From Bordetella parapertussis (GTDB lineage Bacteria > Pseudomonadota > Gammaproteobacteria > Burkholderiales > Burkholderiaceae_B), in the NCBI GenBank assembly GCA_945872285.1, contig CAMBZR010000080.1, positions 1-13,839 on the forward strand: a stretch of DNA of 13,839 nucleotides, given 5' to 3'. The first letter of the stretch is position 1, and each line of letters begins with the position of its first letter. Both the position numbers and the translations under genes were made by a program. Positions 1 to 7,426 of this stretch are shown in pieces. Under the pieces are notes generated by a model. It was not told where the DNA came from. It did not search any database and worked only from the letters and a program-made list of their open reading frames with translations.

Positions 1-147
1 CTGTGCGTAGCCTTTAGCTTCGCCACCAAACTTTGCCGACAACACCGTTGTGATGGCCGCAGTCAGTGTGGTTTTACCGTGATCAACGTGCCCAATGGTG
101 CCAACGTTGACGTGGGGTTTGGTTCGTTCGAATTTACCTTTTGCCAT
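1..147 (-). CDS. tuf: Elongation factor Tu, N-terminal fragment (cut by window edge)
   Basis: This is the 5' end of the gene for EF-Tu, the GTPase that delivers aminoacyl-tRNA to the ribosome in the cytoplasm. Only the first 49 codons are inside the window. The translation starts [20 protein letters not shown], which is the near-invariant EF-Tu N-terminus, and carries the GTP-binding P-loop GHVDHGKT at residues 19-26. The ATG at 147 is preceded by a clear AGGAG Shine-Dalgarno eight bases upstream. Three tRNA genes lie directly upstream on the same strand; Tyr-Gly-Thr-tuf is the arrangement seen in many betaproteobacteria, where tRNA-Trp, secE and nusG usually follow. The tRNAs and tuf are probably co-transcribed and separated by tRNA processing. 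Confidence 0.97.
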   Translation of the reverse strand, partial: MAKGKFERTKPHVNVGTIGHVDHGKTTLTAAITTVLSAKFGGEAKGYAQ

Positions 148-221
148 GACGGGCTCCTGACTTAAATTGACACTATTAATAGAGATAAAAACCGATATTG
201 CTGGTAACTGCTAAACCTGAC

Positions 222-296
<75 letters not shown>

Positions 297-386
297 GCAT
301 TCGCCGGGCTCGCACCCCACGAAGAATTAATTTGTACGACTCTGTACTGCTAACCTGCCTGACTACGCGCTACCTTACAAAACCGC

Positions 387-460
387 TGGAGCGGGTGAAG
401 GGAATCGAACCCTCGTCGTAAGCTTGGAAGGCTTCTGCTCTACCATTGAGCTACACCCGC
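387..460 (-). tRNA. tRNA-Gly (anticodon TCC)
   Basis: This 74-base minus-strand segment folds as tRNA-Gly. The acceptor stem GCGGGTG pairs with CACCCGC, the discriminator is T, and the CCA end is encoded. The anticodon loop is CTTCCAA with TCC at plus-strand 426-428, which reads GGA/GGG. The first pair of the anticodon stem is a G-A mismatch, which I recall as ordinary for betaproteobacterial tRNA-Gly(UCC). It sits between tRNA-Tyr and tRNA-Thr in the tuf-proximal array. Confidence 0.96.
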
Positions 461-500
461 CCGATTCGAGCTGTTTAATTCCCCCAGTACGCTGGCGCCT

Positions 501-587
501 TGGTGGAGAAGGTTGGATTCGAACCAACGTAGGCGCAAGGCCAACAGATTTACAGTCTGCCCCCTTTAACCACTCGGGCACCTCTCC
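501..587 (-). tRNA. tRNA-Tyr (anticodon GTA), class II with long variable arm
   Basis: This 87-base minus-strand segment folds as a class II tRNA. The acceptor stem GGAGAGG pairs with CTTCTCC (one G-T pair), followed by A and an encoded CCA end. The anticodon loop is CTGTAAA with GTA at plus-strand 551-553, and a long variable arm precedes the T-arm. GTA identifies tyrosine. It is the first gene after the strong promoter at 603-631 and so leads the tRNA-Tyr / Gly / Thr / tuf transcript. Confidence 0.97.
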
Positions 588-602
588 ACAAGAGAACCAA
601 CG

Positions 603-631
603 ATTATGCGGGATTTTTTACGCATTGTCAA
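603..631 (-). promoter_or_regulatory. Sigma70 promoter of the tRNA-Tyr/Gly/Thr-tuf transcript
   Basis: On the minus strand a perfect -35 TTGACA (plus 626-631) and a -10 CATAAT (plus 603-608, 5/6) are separated by exactly 17 bases. The predicted start of transcription is near 595, a few bases ahead of the tRNA-Tyr 5' end at 587. Such a strong promoter suits a stable-RNA and EF-Tu operon. Confidence 0.88.
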
Positions 632-765
632 GTTAAGGGCTTGTGCACGAATAGTTGTTAAGAACATGATATGGCGGCTTTTATCGACTCCTTTCGCTAG
701 GGGGAAACGGACAAATCATTGTTGGTGCTTGGCGCAGTAAAACGACCAAACCAGTCTTAGGCTTT

Positions 766-792
766 GCGTCATGGCGCGGCGCATCATGACGC
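766..792. repeat. Inverted repeat downstream of the rhodanese gene
   Basis: GCGTCATG at 766-773 and CATGACGC at 785-792 form a perfect 8-bp stem with an 11-base loop, about 20 bases past the rhodanese stop codon. No T-tract follows on the minus strand, so it is not a typical intrinsic terminator. It could be a weak terminator, an mRNA 3'-end stabiliser or chance. The rest of 588-812, apart from the promoter at 603-631, shows nothing I recognise. Confidence 0.35.
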
Positions 793-812
793 GAGTCAGT
801 CCTGCGTAGTTC

Positions 813-2408
813 TTAGCCCGGTAGGCGGTAACTTTGTTTTTCTTGGTCGTCGAGTTGCTTGAGCAAGTTAATTTCCCATTCAAGATAGCGCTGGGCGGCA
901 ACTCGATTGCCCTCATGGCGGTCGTGAACAAAAAATAAATAGTCAAGACTTTGTGCGTCGGTGGGTTGGTCAGGGGTGGCCACAACTGTCAGCCCGGCGG
1001 CGCGCCAAGCTTGCGGGGTTTCGGTGTTGACGCTCACGCGCGAGGCACCAAGGTCGGTTAATTCGAGCGCTGCGAGGTCTGCGAGGATGGCGTCATCGGC
1101 AAGTACAACAACGTCAATATTTTTCCAGCCTGTGAGCGCTTCAAATTGGGGTCGGATCGACCACTGTGCTTCACGGATGTGGGCTTCGCGATACTTTGTA
1201 CTGGCGCGAACGTCGAGCAACCGCGCGCCGCTCTCAAGCGCGGCTGACAGTTGCTGAGCGCTAAGCACAGACCACGTTCGGGTGACTTCTGTGTCTGTGC
1301 TGCAGCGATGGCTGGCTTCGGCACTCCAGGCGTGCGTAAAACCGTCAGTTAGGACCGCGACCTCCCAGCCCATCATCGCCAGCCACGAGGCCATCGCTGG
1401 AGCTCTGACACCGTCGTCGTCTAGTAAGACTAAGCGCGCGGCACGAACACCTATGAACTGATCGGTGGCCTGTACTAATTGACCGCCCGGCGTGTTTTGT
1501 GCGTTCAGCACAGTTCCCAAGGCGAATTCTTCGGGCGAGCGGACATCACATAAAAAAGTCGTACGCGTCGTGTCGCTTAGCCACTGCTCTACAACGGAGC
1601 CGGTCACGCGCGTGACGCCGTATTGATCGGCTAGGGCTTGAGCACGTGCACGCTGAGCAGCGCGTTTTGCGGGATCGTTTTGAACAGTGTGGCGACGCGA
1701 CGCGCCATGATCCAGTGTTAAGTCTGCAAGGAACCAGCCTTGTGTGCCATTCTCTAGGGCAAGGATTTTGTTTTTGATACCGAGATTGATCAAGGTCTGC
1801 GCGCCGATAATGCTGCGTGTGCGGCCTGCGCAATTGATCACGATGGTGGTTTCGGAACGACTGACGAGTGAGTCTATGCGCAACGCTAGCTCACCGTTGG
1901 GGCAGGAGGTTGCCGTAGGGATACTCATCTTGCGGTACTCGGCAAAAGGGCGGCCGTCTAAAATAACTAAGTCTTCTCGTGCTTGAATCTTTTTGCTCAA
2001 CTCTTTTGCAGTAATTCGTGGCGTGCCGAAAGCGTGTTCGGCTAACTCGCCAAAGGCCTTGCTGGGTAAGTTGACGCCGGCAAAAACTTGGTAACCAGCG
2101 TGCTTCCACGCGGTGTGTCCGCCCGCCAAAAGGTGCAGCTGTGTATAACCGAGCCCCGCTAGACGCTGTGCAGCGCGGCGCGTCAAATGGTTATCGTCGT
2201 CGCCGACCAGTACCAACCTGACGTCTTTTCGAGGTACCAGTCTTAAGGTCTCTGCTTCGAGTTTGCTGTAAGGCGTCGACGTCACATAAAACAAATGTTC
2301 TTCGCCATATTGACCGTGTTCGCGCACGTCGAGCAACGCGATTTCTTGGCCATCATGGAGCCACTGTTTAAGCGTTTGAGGTTCGATTGTTTTTAAGTTT
2401 TGATTCAT
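813..2408 (-). CDS. Four-domain rhodanese-like sulfurtransferase (only domain 2 catalytic)
   Basis: The 531-residue protein contains four tandem rhodanese-like folds at about residues 8-110, 131-235, 268-362 and 381-478. Each has the family pattern of an ILDVR/ILDGR-type strand, a central strand ending in the active-site position, and a GG-x-x-W/TDG-like helix cap. Only domain 2 has the active-site cysteine: C193 in a CAGRTRS loop, as in sulfurtransferases that form a persulfide. The equivalent sites of domains 1 (VGDDDN), 3 (LDDDGV) and 4 (LADDAI) carry aspartate. No signal peptide is evident, so it is probably cytoplasmic. I chose the ATG at 2408 because the translation then begins just before domain 1; an upstream in-frame ATG at 2453 would add 15 basic residues unlike the rest, and neither has a strong ribosome site. 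It lies 89 bases after parB on the same strand and may be read from it. The sulfur acceptor is unknown. Confidence 0.88.
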   Translation of the reverse strand: MNQNLKTIEPQTLKQWLHDGQEIALLDVREHGQYGEEHLFYVTSTPYSKLEAETLRLVPRKDVRLVLVGDDDNHLTRRAAQRLAGLGYTQLHLLAGGHTAWKHAGYQVFAGVNLPSKAFGELAEHAFGTPRITAKELSKKIQAREDLVILDGRPFAEYRKMSIPTATSCPNGELALRIDSLVSRSETTIVINCAGRTRSIIGAQTLINLGIKNKILALENGTQGWFLADLTLDHGASRRHTVQNDPAKRAAQRARAQALADQYGVTRVTGSVVEQWLSDTTRTTFLCDVRSPEEFALGTVLNAQNTPGGQLVQATDQFIGVRAARLVLLDDDGVRAPAMASWLAMMGWEVAVLTDGFTHAWSAEASHRCSTDTEVTRTWSVLSAQQLSAALESGARLLDVRASTKYREAHIREAQWSIRPQFEALTGWKNIDVVVLADDAILADLAALELTDLGASRVSVNTETPQAWRAAGLTVVATPDQPTDAQSLDYLFFVHDRHEGNRVAAQRYLEWEINLLKQLDDQEKQSYRLPG

Positions 2409-2497
2409 GACGATGACTATTCTCTCAACTTTACGCGCCCGCTTCGCGAACAATGGTGGTTGACTGAGCTTATTGTTAATGGTTGCCTACGCGAGGC

Positions 2498-3406
2498 TTA
2501 AGCATCGAGCTCTTCTTTGAGGTGTAGTTTTTCGATGAGCGAAGAGCAATGGGCCCAACCATGAAAATCGATAATAAGCTGGCCGCGGTCTTTGCCCATG
2601 ACCTTTAAGCTCACTTTGGTTCCAAGCTGATCAGACAGGGTTTCTTCAAGTCGCAGGACATCGCGCGAAGCCGGTTTGAGTGCAGCAGGCAACTGAGTAT
2701 TAGGCTCTTTGATCATTCGCGCCACCAGGGCTTCGGCGTCGCGCACTGAAAGCCGCTTGGCGATGATTTGATTCGCGGTTTGAATTTGCTGCGCAGCGTC
2801 TAATGCAAGCAGGGCGCGCGCATGGCCCATATCGATGTCGCCAGCCAGTAGCATGGTTTGTACAGGGGCGGCTAAATTCAACAGCCGCAAAAGATTGCTG
2901 GTGGCAGAACGCGAGCGGCCGATTGCGGTGGCGGCTTGTTCATGGGTGAGTCCGAACTCATCGATTAAGCGTTTGACACCTTGTGCCTCTTCGAGGGGAT
3001 TCAAATCTTCGCGCTGAATATTTTCGATCAACGCCATGGCTGCAGCATGTTGGTCTGCAACATCTTTGACTAAGACGGGAACCTCGGTCAAGCCTGCGAG
3101 TTGCGCCGCGCGATAACGCCTCTCGCCCGCAATAATTTCGTACTGACCGGGCACCGCATGCAAGGGACGCACCAGAATTGGCTGCATGATCCCTTGTGCA
3201 CGAATCGAATCGGCCAACTCGCTTAAGGCCTCTTCGTCCATGCGGGTTCGCGGTTGATACTTACCCGCACGCAATTGGCTCACTGCGAGCGTATTGGGCG
3301 CAAGCGTATCTACCGTCGCCGTGCCTAGGGATCCTAGATTGGTTGCGTCGGCCCCAAGTAAGGCATCGAGCCCGCGACCGAGGCCCTTTGTTTTTTTGGA
3401 TACCAT
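2498..3406 (-). CDS. parB: Chromosome-partitioning protein ParB (parS-binding CTPase)
   Basis: ParB binds parS, spreads along DNA as a CTP-dependent sliding clamp, and recruits ParA and SMC to segregate the origin region. The 302-residue protein has the usual parts: an N-terminal basic motif KGLGRGLDALL (residues 7-17) that stimulates ParA; the CTP-binding boxes GERRYRA (94-100) and ENIQRED (128-134); a helix-turn-helix at about 153-176 for parS; and a C-terminal dimerisation domain from about 250. The start at 3406 is supported by an AAGGAAA ribosome site. It follows parA by 51 bases in the mnmG-rsmG-parA-parB operon. Two near-perfect parS sites lie upstream of mnmG in this window, so the likely targets are local. 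Confidence 0.97.
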   Translation of the reverse strand: MVSKKTKGLGRGLDALLGADATNLGSLGTATVDTLAPNTLAVSQLRAGKYQPRTRMDEEALSELADSIRAQGIMQPILVRPLHAVPGQYEIIAGERRYRAAQLAGLTEVPVLVKDVADQHAAAMALIENIQREDLNPLEEAQGVKRLIDEFGLTHEQAATAIGRSRSATSNLLRLLNLAAPVQTMLLAGDIDMGHARALLALDAAQQIQTANQIIAKRLSVRDAEALVARMIKEPNTQLPAALKPASRDVLRLEETLSDQLGTKVSLKVMGKDRGQLIIDFHGWAHCSSLIEKLHLKEELDA

Positions 3407-3457
3407 GGATGTTTCCTTTTTTGGGCGCGCGTTAACAACATGTCACGCCAGATTGAG

Positions 3458-4255
3458 TTAGGTTTTAATGGCGCGAACGCGTTCGATGACTTCTGCTCCG
3501 AAGGCGATATAGGCTTGCGCGCCTCGCGAGCTAGGGTCATAGACCACACCTGGCATGCCGTGACTGGGCGCTTCGGCGAGACGAACATTGCGGGGCACAA
3601 CGGTCTTAAATACTTTGTCGCCAAAATGCGCTTCGAGCTGCGCGGATACCTGCTGTTGCAACGTCACTCGGGGGTCGTACATCACGCGTAATAATCCAAT
3701 CAGACTGAGTTCTGGATTGATATTGCGGTGTACGCGTTTAATGGTGTTGACGAGGTCGGACAAACCTTCGAGAGCGAAGTATTCACACTGCATCGGGATG
3801 ATCACGCCGTGCGCTGCAGCCAAGCCATTGAGCGTTAAAAGCGATAGCGTTGGGGGGCAGTCGATCAACACAAAGTCGTAGTGGAGTTCGACTTTAGCCA
3901 GGGCGTGTTTAAGTTGCAACTCGCGTGCGTCCATGCCGACCAGATCAATTTCTGCGCCAGAAAGCTCACGGTTTGAGGGCAAGACATCGTAACCGCCAGT
4001 GGGAGAGGCGACGACGGCTTCTGCAATAGTCGCCTCGCTGATCAGGACTTGATACAAATTATGTGCGAGTGCGCTTTTATCAATTCCGCTGCCCATCGTC
4101 GAGTTACCCTGGGGATCGAGGTCGATGAGTAACACGCGTTGCTTAAGCTGTACCAGTCCAGCGGCGAGGTTGATCGCGGTGGTTGTTTTGCCGACTCCGC
4201 CCTTTTGGTTAGCGATGCAAAATACGCGAGCTTTGATCGTGGCGTTTGTGTTCAT
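3458..4255 (-). CDS. parA: Chromosome-partitioning ATPase ParA (Soj type)
   Basis: ParA is a deviant Walker ATPase that coats the nucleoid and moves ParB-parS complexes apart. The 265-residue protein shows the signature P-loop KGGVGKTT at residues 18-25, the switch region LIDLDPQGN at 43-51, and LIDCPP at 130-135. It has no N-terminal DNA-binding extension, so it is the chromosomal (Soj) rather than plasmid P1 type. I chose the ATG at 4255 because GAAGGAAA lies just upstream and because the start overlaps the rsmG stop as ATGA, which implies translational coupling. A start eight codons earlier is possible in frame but lacks such support. Confidence 0.97.
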   Translation of the reverse strand: MNTNATIKARVFCIANQKGGVGKTTTAINLAAGLVQLKQRVLLIDLDPQGNSTMGSGIDKSALAHNLYQVLISEATIAEAVVASPTGGYDVLPSNRELSGAEIDLVGMDARELQLKHALAKVELHYDFVLIDCPPTLSLLTLNGLAAAHGVIIPMQCEYFALEGLSDLVNTIKRVHRNINPELSLIGLLRVMYDPRVTLQQQVSAQLEAHFGDKVFKTVVPRNVRLAEAPSHGMPGVVYDPSSRGAQAYIAFGAEVIERVRAIKT

Positions 4256-4959
4256 TGATTTCCTTCGCGACGCATCCAAACTAAGCAGCGCTCAGCTTGA
4301 AGCTCGGGAACAGTGAGGGGCTCAAAGCGATCAACACGCCAGAGCGTGGTGGTTTCGAGTTCAGTGATTTCACTGCTGGACACCTTGGCTTTCATGGCGA
4401 CTAAGTGGCCCGCTTGAGCGACGTGCGCGCCCGCGAGGTTTGCAAAGTCGCGCAAGGAAGCGAAGGCTCTTGAGATGACAACGGTACTCTCTGTGGGCGC
4501 AAGGTTTTCAACACGGGCGTGACTCGTGGACACGTTGTGCAGTGCTAAGACGCCGATCATTTGCTTGATAAAAGTTGTTTTTTTTTCGACGGCATCAATA
4601 CAATTGATTGGTACATCGGGCAACATAATCGCTAAAACAATCCCCGGAAGCCCGGCACCTGAGCCGACATCTAAGAGGGTCGCGCGATTGGAGGCGACAG
4701 GTTTTGTCAGGCGTTGAATCGGCGCAACAACGGCGAGACTGTCAAATACGTGCTGAACTAGCGCATGTTCGGGGTCGCGGATTGCGGTGAGGTTGTAGGT
4801 TTTATTCCAACGCAAGAGCTGTTCAAGAAACTCAAGCAAGAGGTCTTGCTGTTTAGCGGTCGGTGACAAACCAAGTGCTGCCTGTGCCTGAGCGAGGCGC
4901 TGGTGTGCTGTTTGCGGGCGCGCAGCTGTGGCAAGCGTCATGCTAGGCGGCTTTGCCAT
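4252..4959 (-). CDS. rsmG: 16S rRNA (guanine-527-N7)-methyltransferase
   Basis: RsmG (GidB) uses S-adenosylmethionine to methylate N7 of G527 in 16S rRNA; loss gives low-level streptomycin resistance in several bacteria. The 235-residue protein has the family's helical N-terminus with [13 protein letters not shown] (about residues 51-63), followed by the SAM-binding motif [12 protein letters not shown] near residues 95-106. Its start at 4959 overlaps the end of mnmG by 17 bases and its stop overlaps parA by 4, so the three are translated as one tight operon. The N-terminus is uncertain: an alternative ATG at 4941 sits immediately after the mnmG stop (TAGCATG) and would remove six residues. 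Neither candidate has a clear ribosome site of its own. Confidence 0.95.
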   Translation of the reverse strand: MAKPPSMTLATAARPQTAHQRLAQAQAALGLSPTAKQQDLLLEFLEQLLRWNKTYNLTAIRDPEHALVQHVFDSLAVVAPIQRLTKPVASNRATLLDVGSGAGLPGIVLAIMLPDVPINCIDAVEKKTTFIKQMIGVLALHNVSTSHARVENLAPTESTVVISRAFASLRDFANLAGAHVAQAGHLVAMKAKVSSSEITELETTTLWRVDRFEPLTVPELQAERCLVWMRREGNQ

Positions 4960-6847
4960 ATTGATGTCGCTTCAGGTGTATCAGGAGTAAAGAGATTGCT
5001 GCTGGTGTGACACCTGAAATGCGAGACGCTTGTCCAACGGTTTCCGGCCTGTGTGCAGAGAGTTTTTGGCGCACTTCAATGGACAGACTGACAACGGCGT
5101 TGAAGTCGAGGTCGTGCGGAATTGACAGAGACTCTTGCGTTTGTGTGCGCTCGACTTCTTCTTGTTGGCGGGAAATATAGCCCTCATACTTTATTTGAAT
5201 TTGTACTTGGTCGGCTGCGTCCCCGGGCGGTAATCCTGTAGGAAGTGCGAAGCCAGGTTTTAGTGGGATATTGACCAGTGATTGATATGAAACGTTTGGG
5301 CGCTTGAGCAAATCAGAGAGTAAGTACTCGCGCTCAATTTCTTTGCCCAATTGAATCAGGGCAACTTGAGGTTCAAGCATGCGCGGATTAAGCCAAGTTC
5401 CTTGGAGACGTGCCACTTCTTTTTGGACGGCTTCGCGCTTCGTGGTGAAGTGATTCCAACGCTGATCGTCAACCAGACCAAACGTGCGACCAATCTCGGT
5501 TAAGCGCCAGTCAGCATTATCTTCTCGTAAACTGAGGCGATATTCTGCTCTTGAGGTAAACATTCGATAAGGCTCAGTCACCCCTTTGGTAATCAGATCG
5601 TCGATCAAAACGCCCATGTACGCCTGGTCACGCCGCAAAATAAATGGGCTTTCTTGACGGGAAGTGCGAGCCGCGTTAATGCCTGCGATCAGGCCTTGAG
5701 CGGCAGCCTCTTCATAACCTGTTGTGCCATTGATTTGACCAGCAAAGAACAAACCCCGAATACTCTTGGTTTCGAGAGTTGCTTTGAGCTCTCGGGGATC
5801 AAAATAATCATATTCAATTGCATAGCCCGGACGAACGATATGTGCCGCTTCAAGACCAACCATAGAGCGTATCAACGCTAACTGAACATCAAAGGGTAGG
5901 CTCGTTGAAACGCCATTTGGATAGACCTCATTCGTCGTTAGGCCTTCTGGCTCGAGAAATATTTGATGAGAGTCTTTGTCTGCAAAGCGATGCACCTTGT
6001 CTTCAATCGACGGACAATACCTCGGGCCGACGCCCTCAATCACGCCGCTATACATTGGGGAGCGATCTAAGCCGGCGCGAATAATCTCATGCGTTCTAGC
6101 ATTGGTATGCGTAATCCAGCAAGGCACTTGTTTAGGATGAAGCGCTTGATTACCCAGATATGAAAAAACAGGGATCGGATCTAAATCGCCAGGTTGCTCA
6201 GTAATCGCAGCATAGTTAATCGTCCGGCCGTCAAGGCGAGGGGGGGTACCCGTCTTAAGCCTTCCCTGAGGCAGTTTCAATTCGCGCAACCGCGCACCCA
6301 AGGCGCTTGCCGAGGGATCTCCGGCTCTGCCAGCAGAATAATTCTGCAAACCAATATGAATCAGGCCATTTAAGAAGGTACCTGCAGTTAATACCAAGGC
6401 TTTTGTTTTAAAGGTGATTCCGGATTGCGTAACGGCTCCAGCAATACGATCGCCCTCAAGTAGTAGGTCATCGACTGATTGCTGAAAGAGCCACAAATTC
6501 GGTTGATTTTCGAGACGACCGCGTATTGCCTGCCTATATAGAACGCGATCTGCCTGAGCGCGGGTCGCACGAACGGCAGGGCCTTTTGATGCATTTAGAA
6601 TTCTAAATTGAATGCCAGCTTCGTCAGTAGCAAGCGCCATTGCACCGCCAAGTGCATCTATTTCTCGTACCAAGTGTCCCTTACCAATGCCACCAATCGA
6701 AGGGTTACATGACATTTGACCGAGGGTTTCAATATTGTGTGTGAGCAAGACCGTCTTTGCACCGCTGCGGGCGGAGGCGAGGGCCGCCTCTGTTCCGGCA
6801 TGTCCTCCACCAACGACGATTACATCAAATATTGTTGGATGATTCAT
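4943..6847 (-). CDS. mnmG: tRNA uridine-5-carboxymethylaminomethyl modification enzyme, FAD subunit
   Basis: MnmG (GidA) acts with MnmE to install the cmnm5 or nm5 group on the wobble U34 of several tRNAs, using FAD, methylene-tetrahydrofolate and glycine or ammonium. At 634 residues it has the usual length. The N-terminal dinucleotide-binding motif GGGHAG is at residues 13-18. The two conserved cysteines are present: C47 in [11 protein letters not shown] and C278 in [11 protein letters not shown]. It is the first gene of the mnmG-rsmG-parA-parB operon and reads away from the parS/DnaA-box region. A TATAAT-like -10 lies about 35 bases ahead of the ATG. No strong Shine-Dalgarno is visible. Its partner gene mnmE lies about 3 kb away on the same strand beyond two intervening rightward genes. 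Confidence 0.97.
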   Translation of the reverse strand: MNHPTIFDVIVVGGGHAGTEAALASARSGAKTVLLTHNIETLGQMSCNPSIGGIGKGHLVREIDALGGAMALATDEAGIQFRILNASKGPAVRATRAQADRVLYRQAIRGRLENQPNLWLFQQSVDDLLLEGDRIAGAVTQSGITFKTKALVLTAGTFLNGLIHIGLQNYSAGRAGDPSASALGARLRELKLPQGRLKTGTPPRLDGRTINYAAITEQPGDLDPIPVFSYLGNQALHPKQVPCWITHTNARTHEIIRAGLDRSPMYSGVIEGVGPRYCPSIEDKVHRFADKDSHQIFLEPEGLTTNEVYPNGVSTSLPFDVQLALIRSMVGLEAAHIVRPGYAIEYDYFDPRELKATLETKSIRGLFFAGQINGTTGYEEAAAQGLIAGINAARTSRQESPFILRRDQAYMGVLIDDLITKGVTEPYRMFTSRAEYRLSLREDNADWRLTEIGRTFGLVDDQRWNHFTTKREAVQKEVARLQGTWLNPRMLEPQVALIQLGKEIEREYLLSDLLKRPNVSYQSLVNIPLKPGFALPTGLPPGDAADQVQIQIKYEGYISRQQEEVERTQTQESLSIPHDLDFNAVVSLSIEVRQKLSAHRPETVGQASRISGVTPAAISLLLIHLKRHQYGKAA

Positions 6848-6882
6848 TTTTTAATACAGCAGTGAATAAGCTTGGGCTTTCG

Positions 6883-6911
6883 ATTATAGACTTGCTGGTC
6901 AAGTTTAAGTA
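6883..6911 (-). promoter_or_regulatory. Candidate promoter of the mnmG-rsmG-parA-parB operon
   Basis: On the minus strand a perfect -10 TATAAT (plus 6883-6888) lies 35 bases ahead of the mnmG start. The -35 position 17 bases upstream (plus 6906-6911) is poor, TACTTA. The adjacent TTGACC is too close to serve. The weak -35 abuts a parS site at 6915-6930, so ParB loading could influence this promoter; that is inference. Confidence 0.5.
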
Positions 6912-6914
6912 TTT

Positions 6915-6930
6915 TGTTTCACGTGAAACA
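6915..6930. promoter_or_regulatory. parS centromere site 1 (perfect palindrome)
   Basis: The 16-mer TGTTTCACGTGAAACA is a perfect inverted repeat and matches the widely conserved bacterial parS consensus recognised by ParB. It lies 68 bases upstream of mnmG, in the operon that encodes ParA and ParB. The match is exact, so confidence is high. Confidence 0.95.
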
Positions 6931-7129
6931 TTAGGTATGGCCAAATGAGGCAAAAATGGAGCGCCTCGATAGAACTCGGCAATGTCCGCGACGATTCTCA
7001 GGGCTCTAGCTAAACAACCTAATGCCCTTACTGATAACGAAAATCAGGCGTTCCTAGTCTAAGGATCGAGCCCAACACAAAGGCGGCTGCTCCTTAACTT
7101 TTTTGTCTGCCGACAGTACAAACGCAACT
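6931..7129. other. Non-coding spacer between the two parS sites
   Basis: About 200 bases without an open reading frame, tRNA or clear hairpin that I can recognise. A weak AAGG/CCTT hairpin near 7080-7095 is followed by six T residues but is too short to call a terminator. The spacer may simply separate ParB loading sites. Confidence 0.4.
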
Positions 7130-7145
7130 TGTTTCACGTGGAACA
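7130..7145. promoter_or_regulatory. parS centromere site 2 (one asymmetric pair)
   Basis: TGTTTCACGTGGAACA matches the parS consensus. The halves differ only at the fourth base out from the central CG, which is the position that varies (T/C) among known sites. It lies 215 bases to the right of site 1, start to start, within the same intergenic region and about 30 bases left of the first DnaA box. Confidence 0.93.
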
Positions 7146-7174
7146 TAGCCTTAGAATCTTATTGGGGATATTCC

Positions 7175-7321
7175 TGTGGATAACTTTTGTATAACGACCT
7201 AATAACAAGGGATAGGTTTGGCCGACTGACATCGTTTTCGTCTGAGTCTGCCTCCGTGTGTATAACTCTGTGTATAACAATCACCAACGCTTTGTATAAC
7301 CTGTGTACAGTCTGTGTATAA
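7175..7321 (-). other. DnaA-box array A (left half of candidate oriC)
   Basis: Nine-mers related to the DnaA box TTATNCACA, all in the same orientation (minus strand), occur here. The perfect TTATCCACA is at 7175-7183. TTATACACA is at 7257-7265, 7269-7277 and 7313-7321. The weaker TTATACAAA is at 7186-7194 and 7291-7299, and a degenerate TGTGTACAG is at 7302-7310 on the plus strand. Starts at 7175/7186 and at 7291/7302/7313 are 11 bases apart. Most are followed by the same extra C on the plus strand. Such density in a non-coding region beside parS is typical of a replication origin or a DnaA-titration region. Confidence 0.82.
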
Positions 7322-7387
7322 CGAATAAACGGCTACCCCTCTTCAGAAGACCAATCAATTAAGAGTTATTCAAAATTGACTAAGTCC

Positions 7388-7420
7388 ATGATAACTATAA
7401 TAAATATATTAACTAATGAT
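7388..7420. other. AT-rich candidate unwinding element beside array A
   Basis: 29 of these 33 bases are A or T, including an uninterrupted A/T run at 7396-7412. It starts 66 bases past the last box of array A and ends just before the aminotransferase start codon. It also contains TATAAT at 7396-7401, a possible -10 for the rightward gene, although the nearest -35-like TTGACT is only 14 bases upstream. It may serve as a DNA-unwinding element, a promoter, or both. Confidence 0.4.
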
Positions 7421-7426
7421 CGCTCT

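Noticed and set aside
766..792. Inverted repeat considered as an intrinsic terminator of the rhodanese gene
   Set aside because: The 8-bp stem is perfect but no U-rich tail follows in the direction of transcription; kept only as a repeat.
716..985. 89-residue leftward reading frame downstream of and overlapping the rhodanese gene end
   Set aside because: It overlaps a well-supported gene in another frame and shows no recognisable domain or ribosome site.
6931..7129. Possible small RNA or rRNA/tRNA remnant between the parS sites
   Set aside because: I found no tRNA fold, no match I could support to rRNA and no strong hairpin or promoter.
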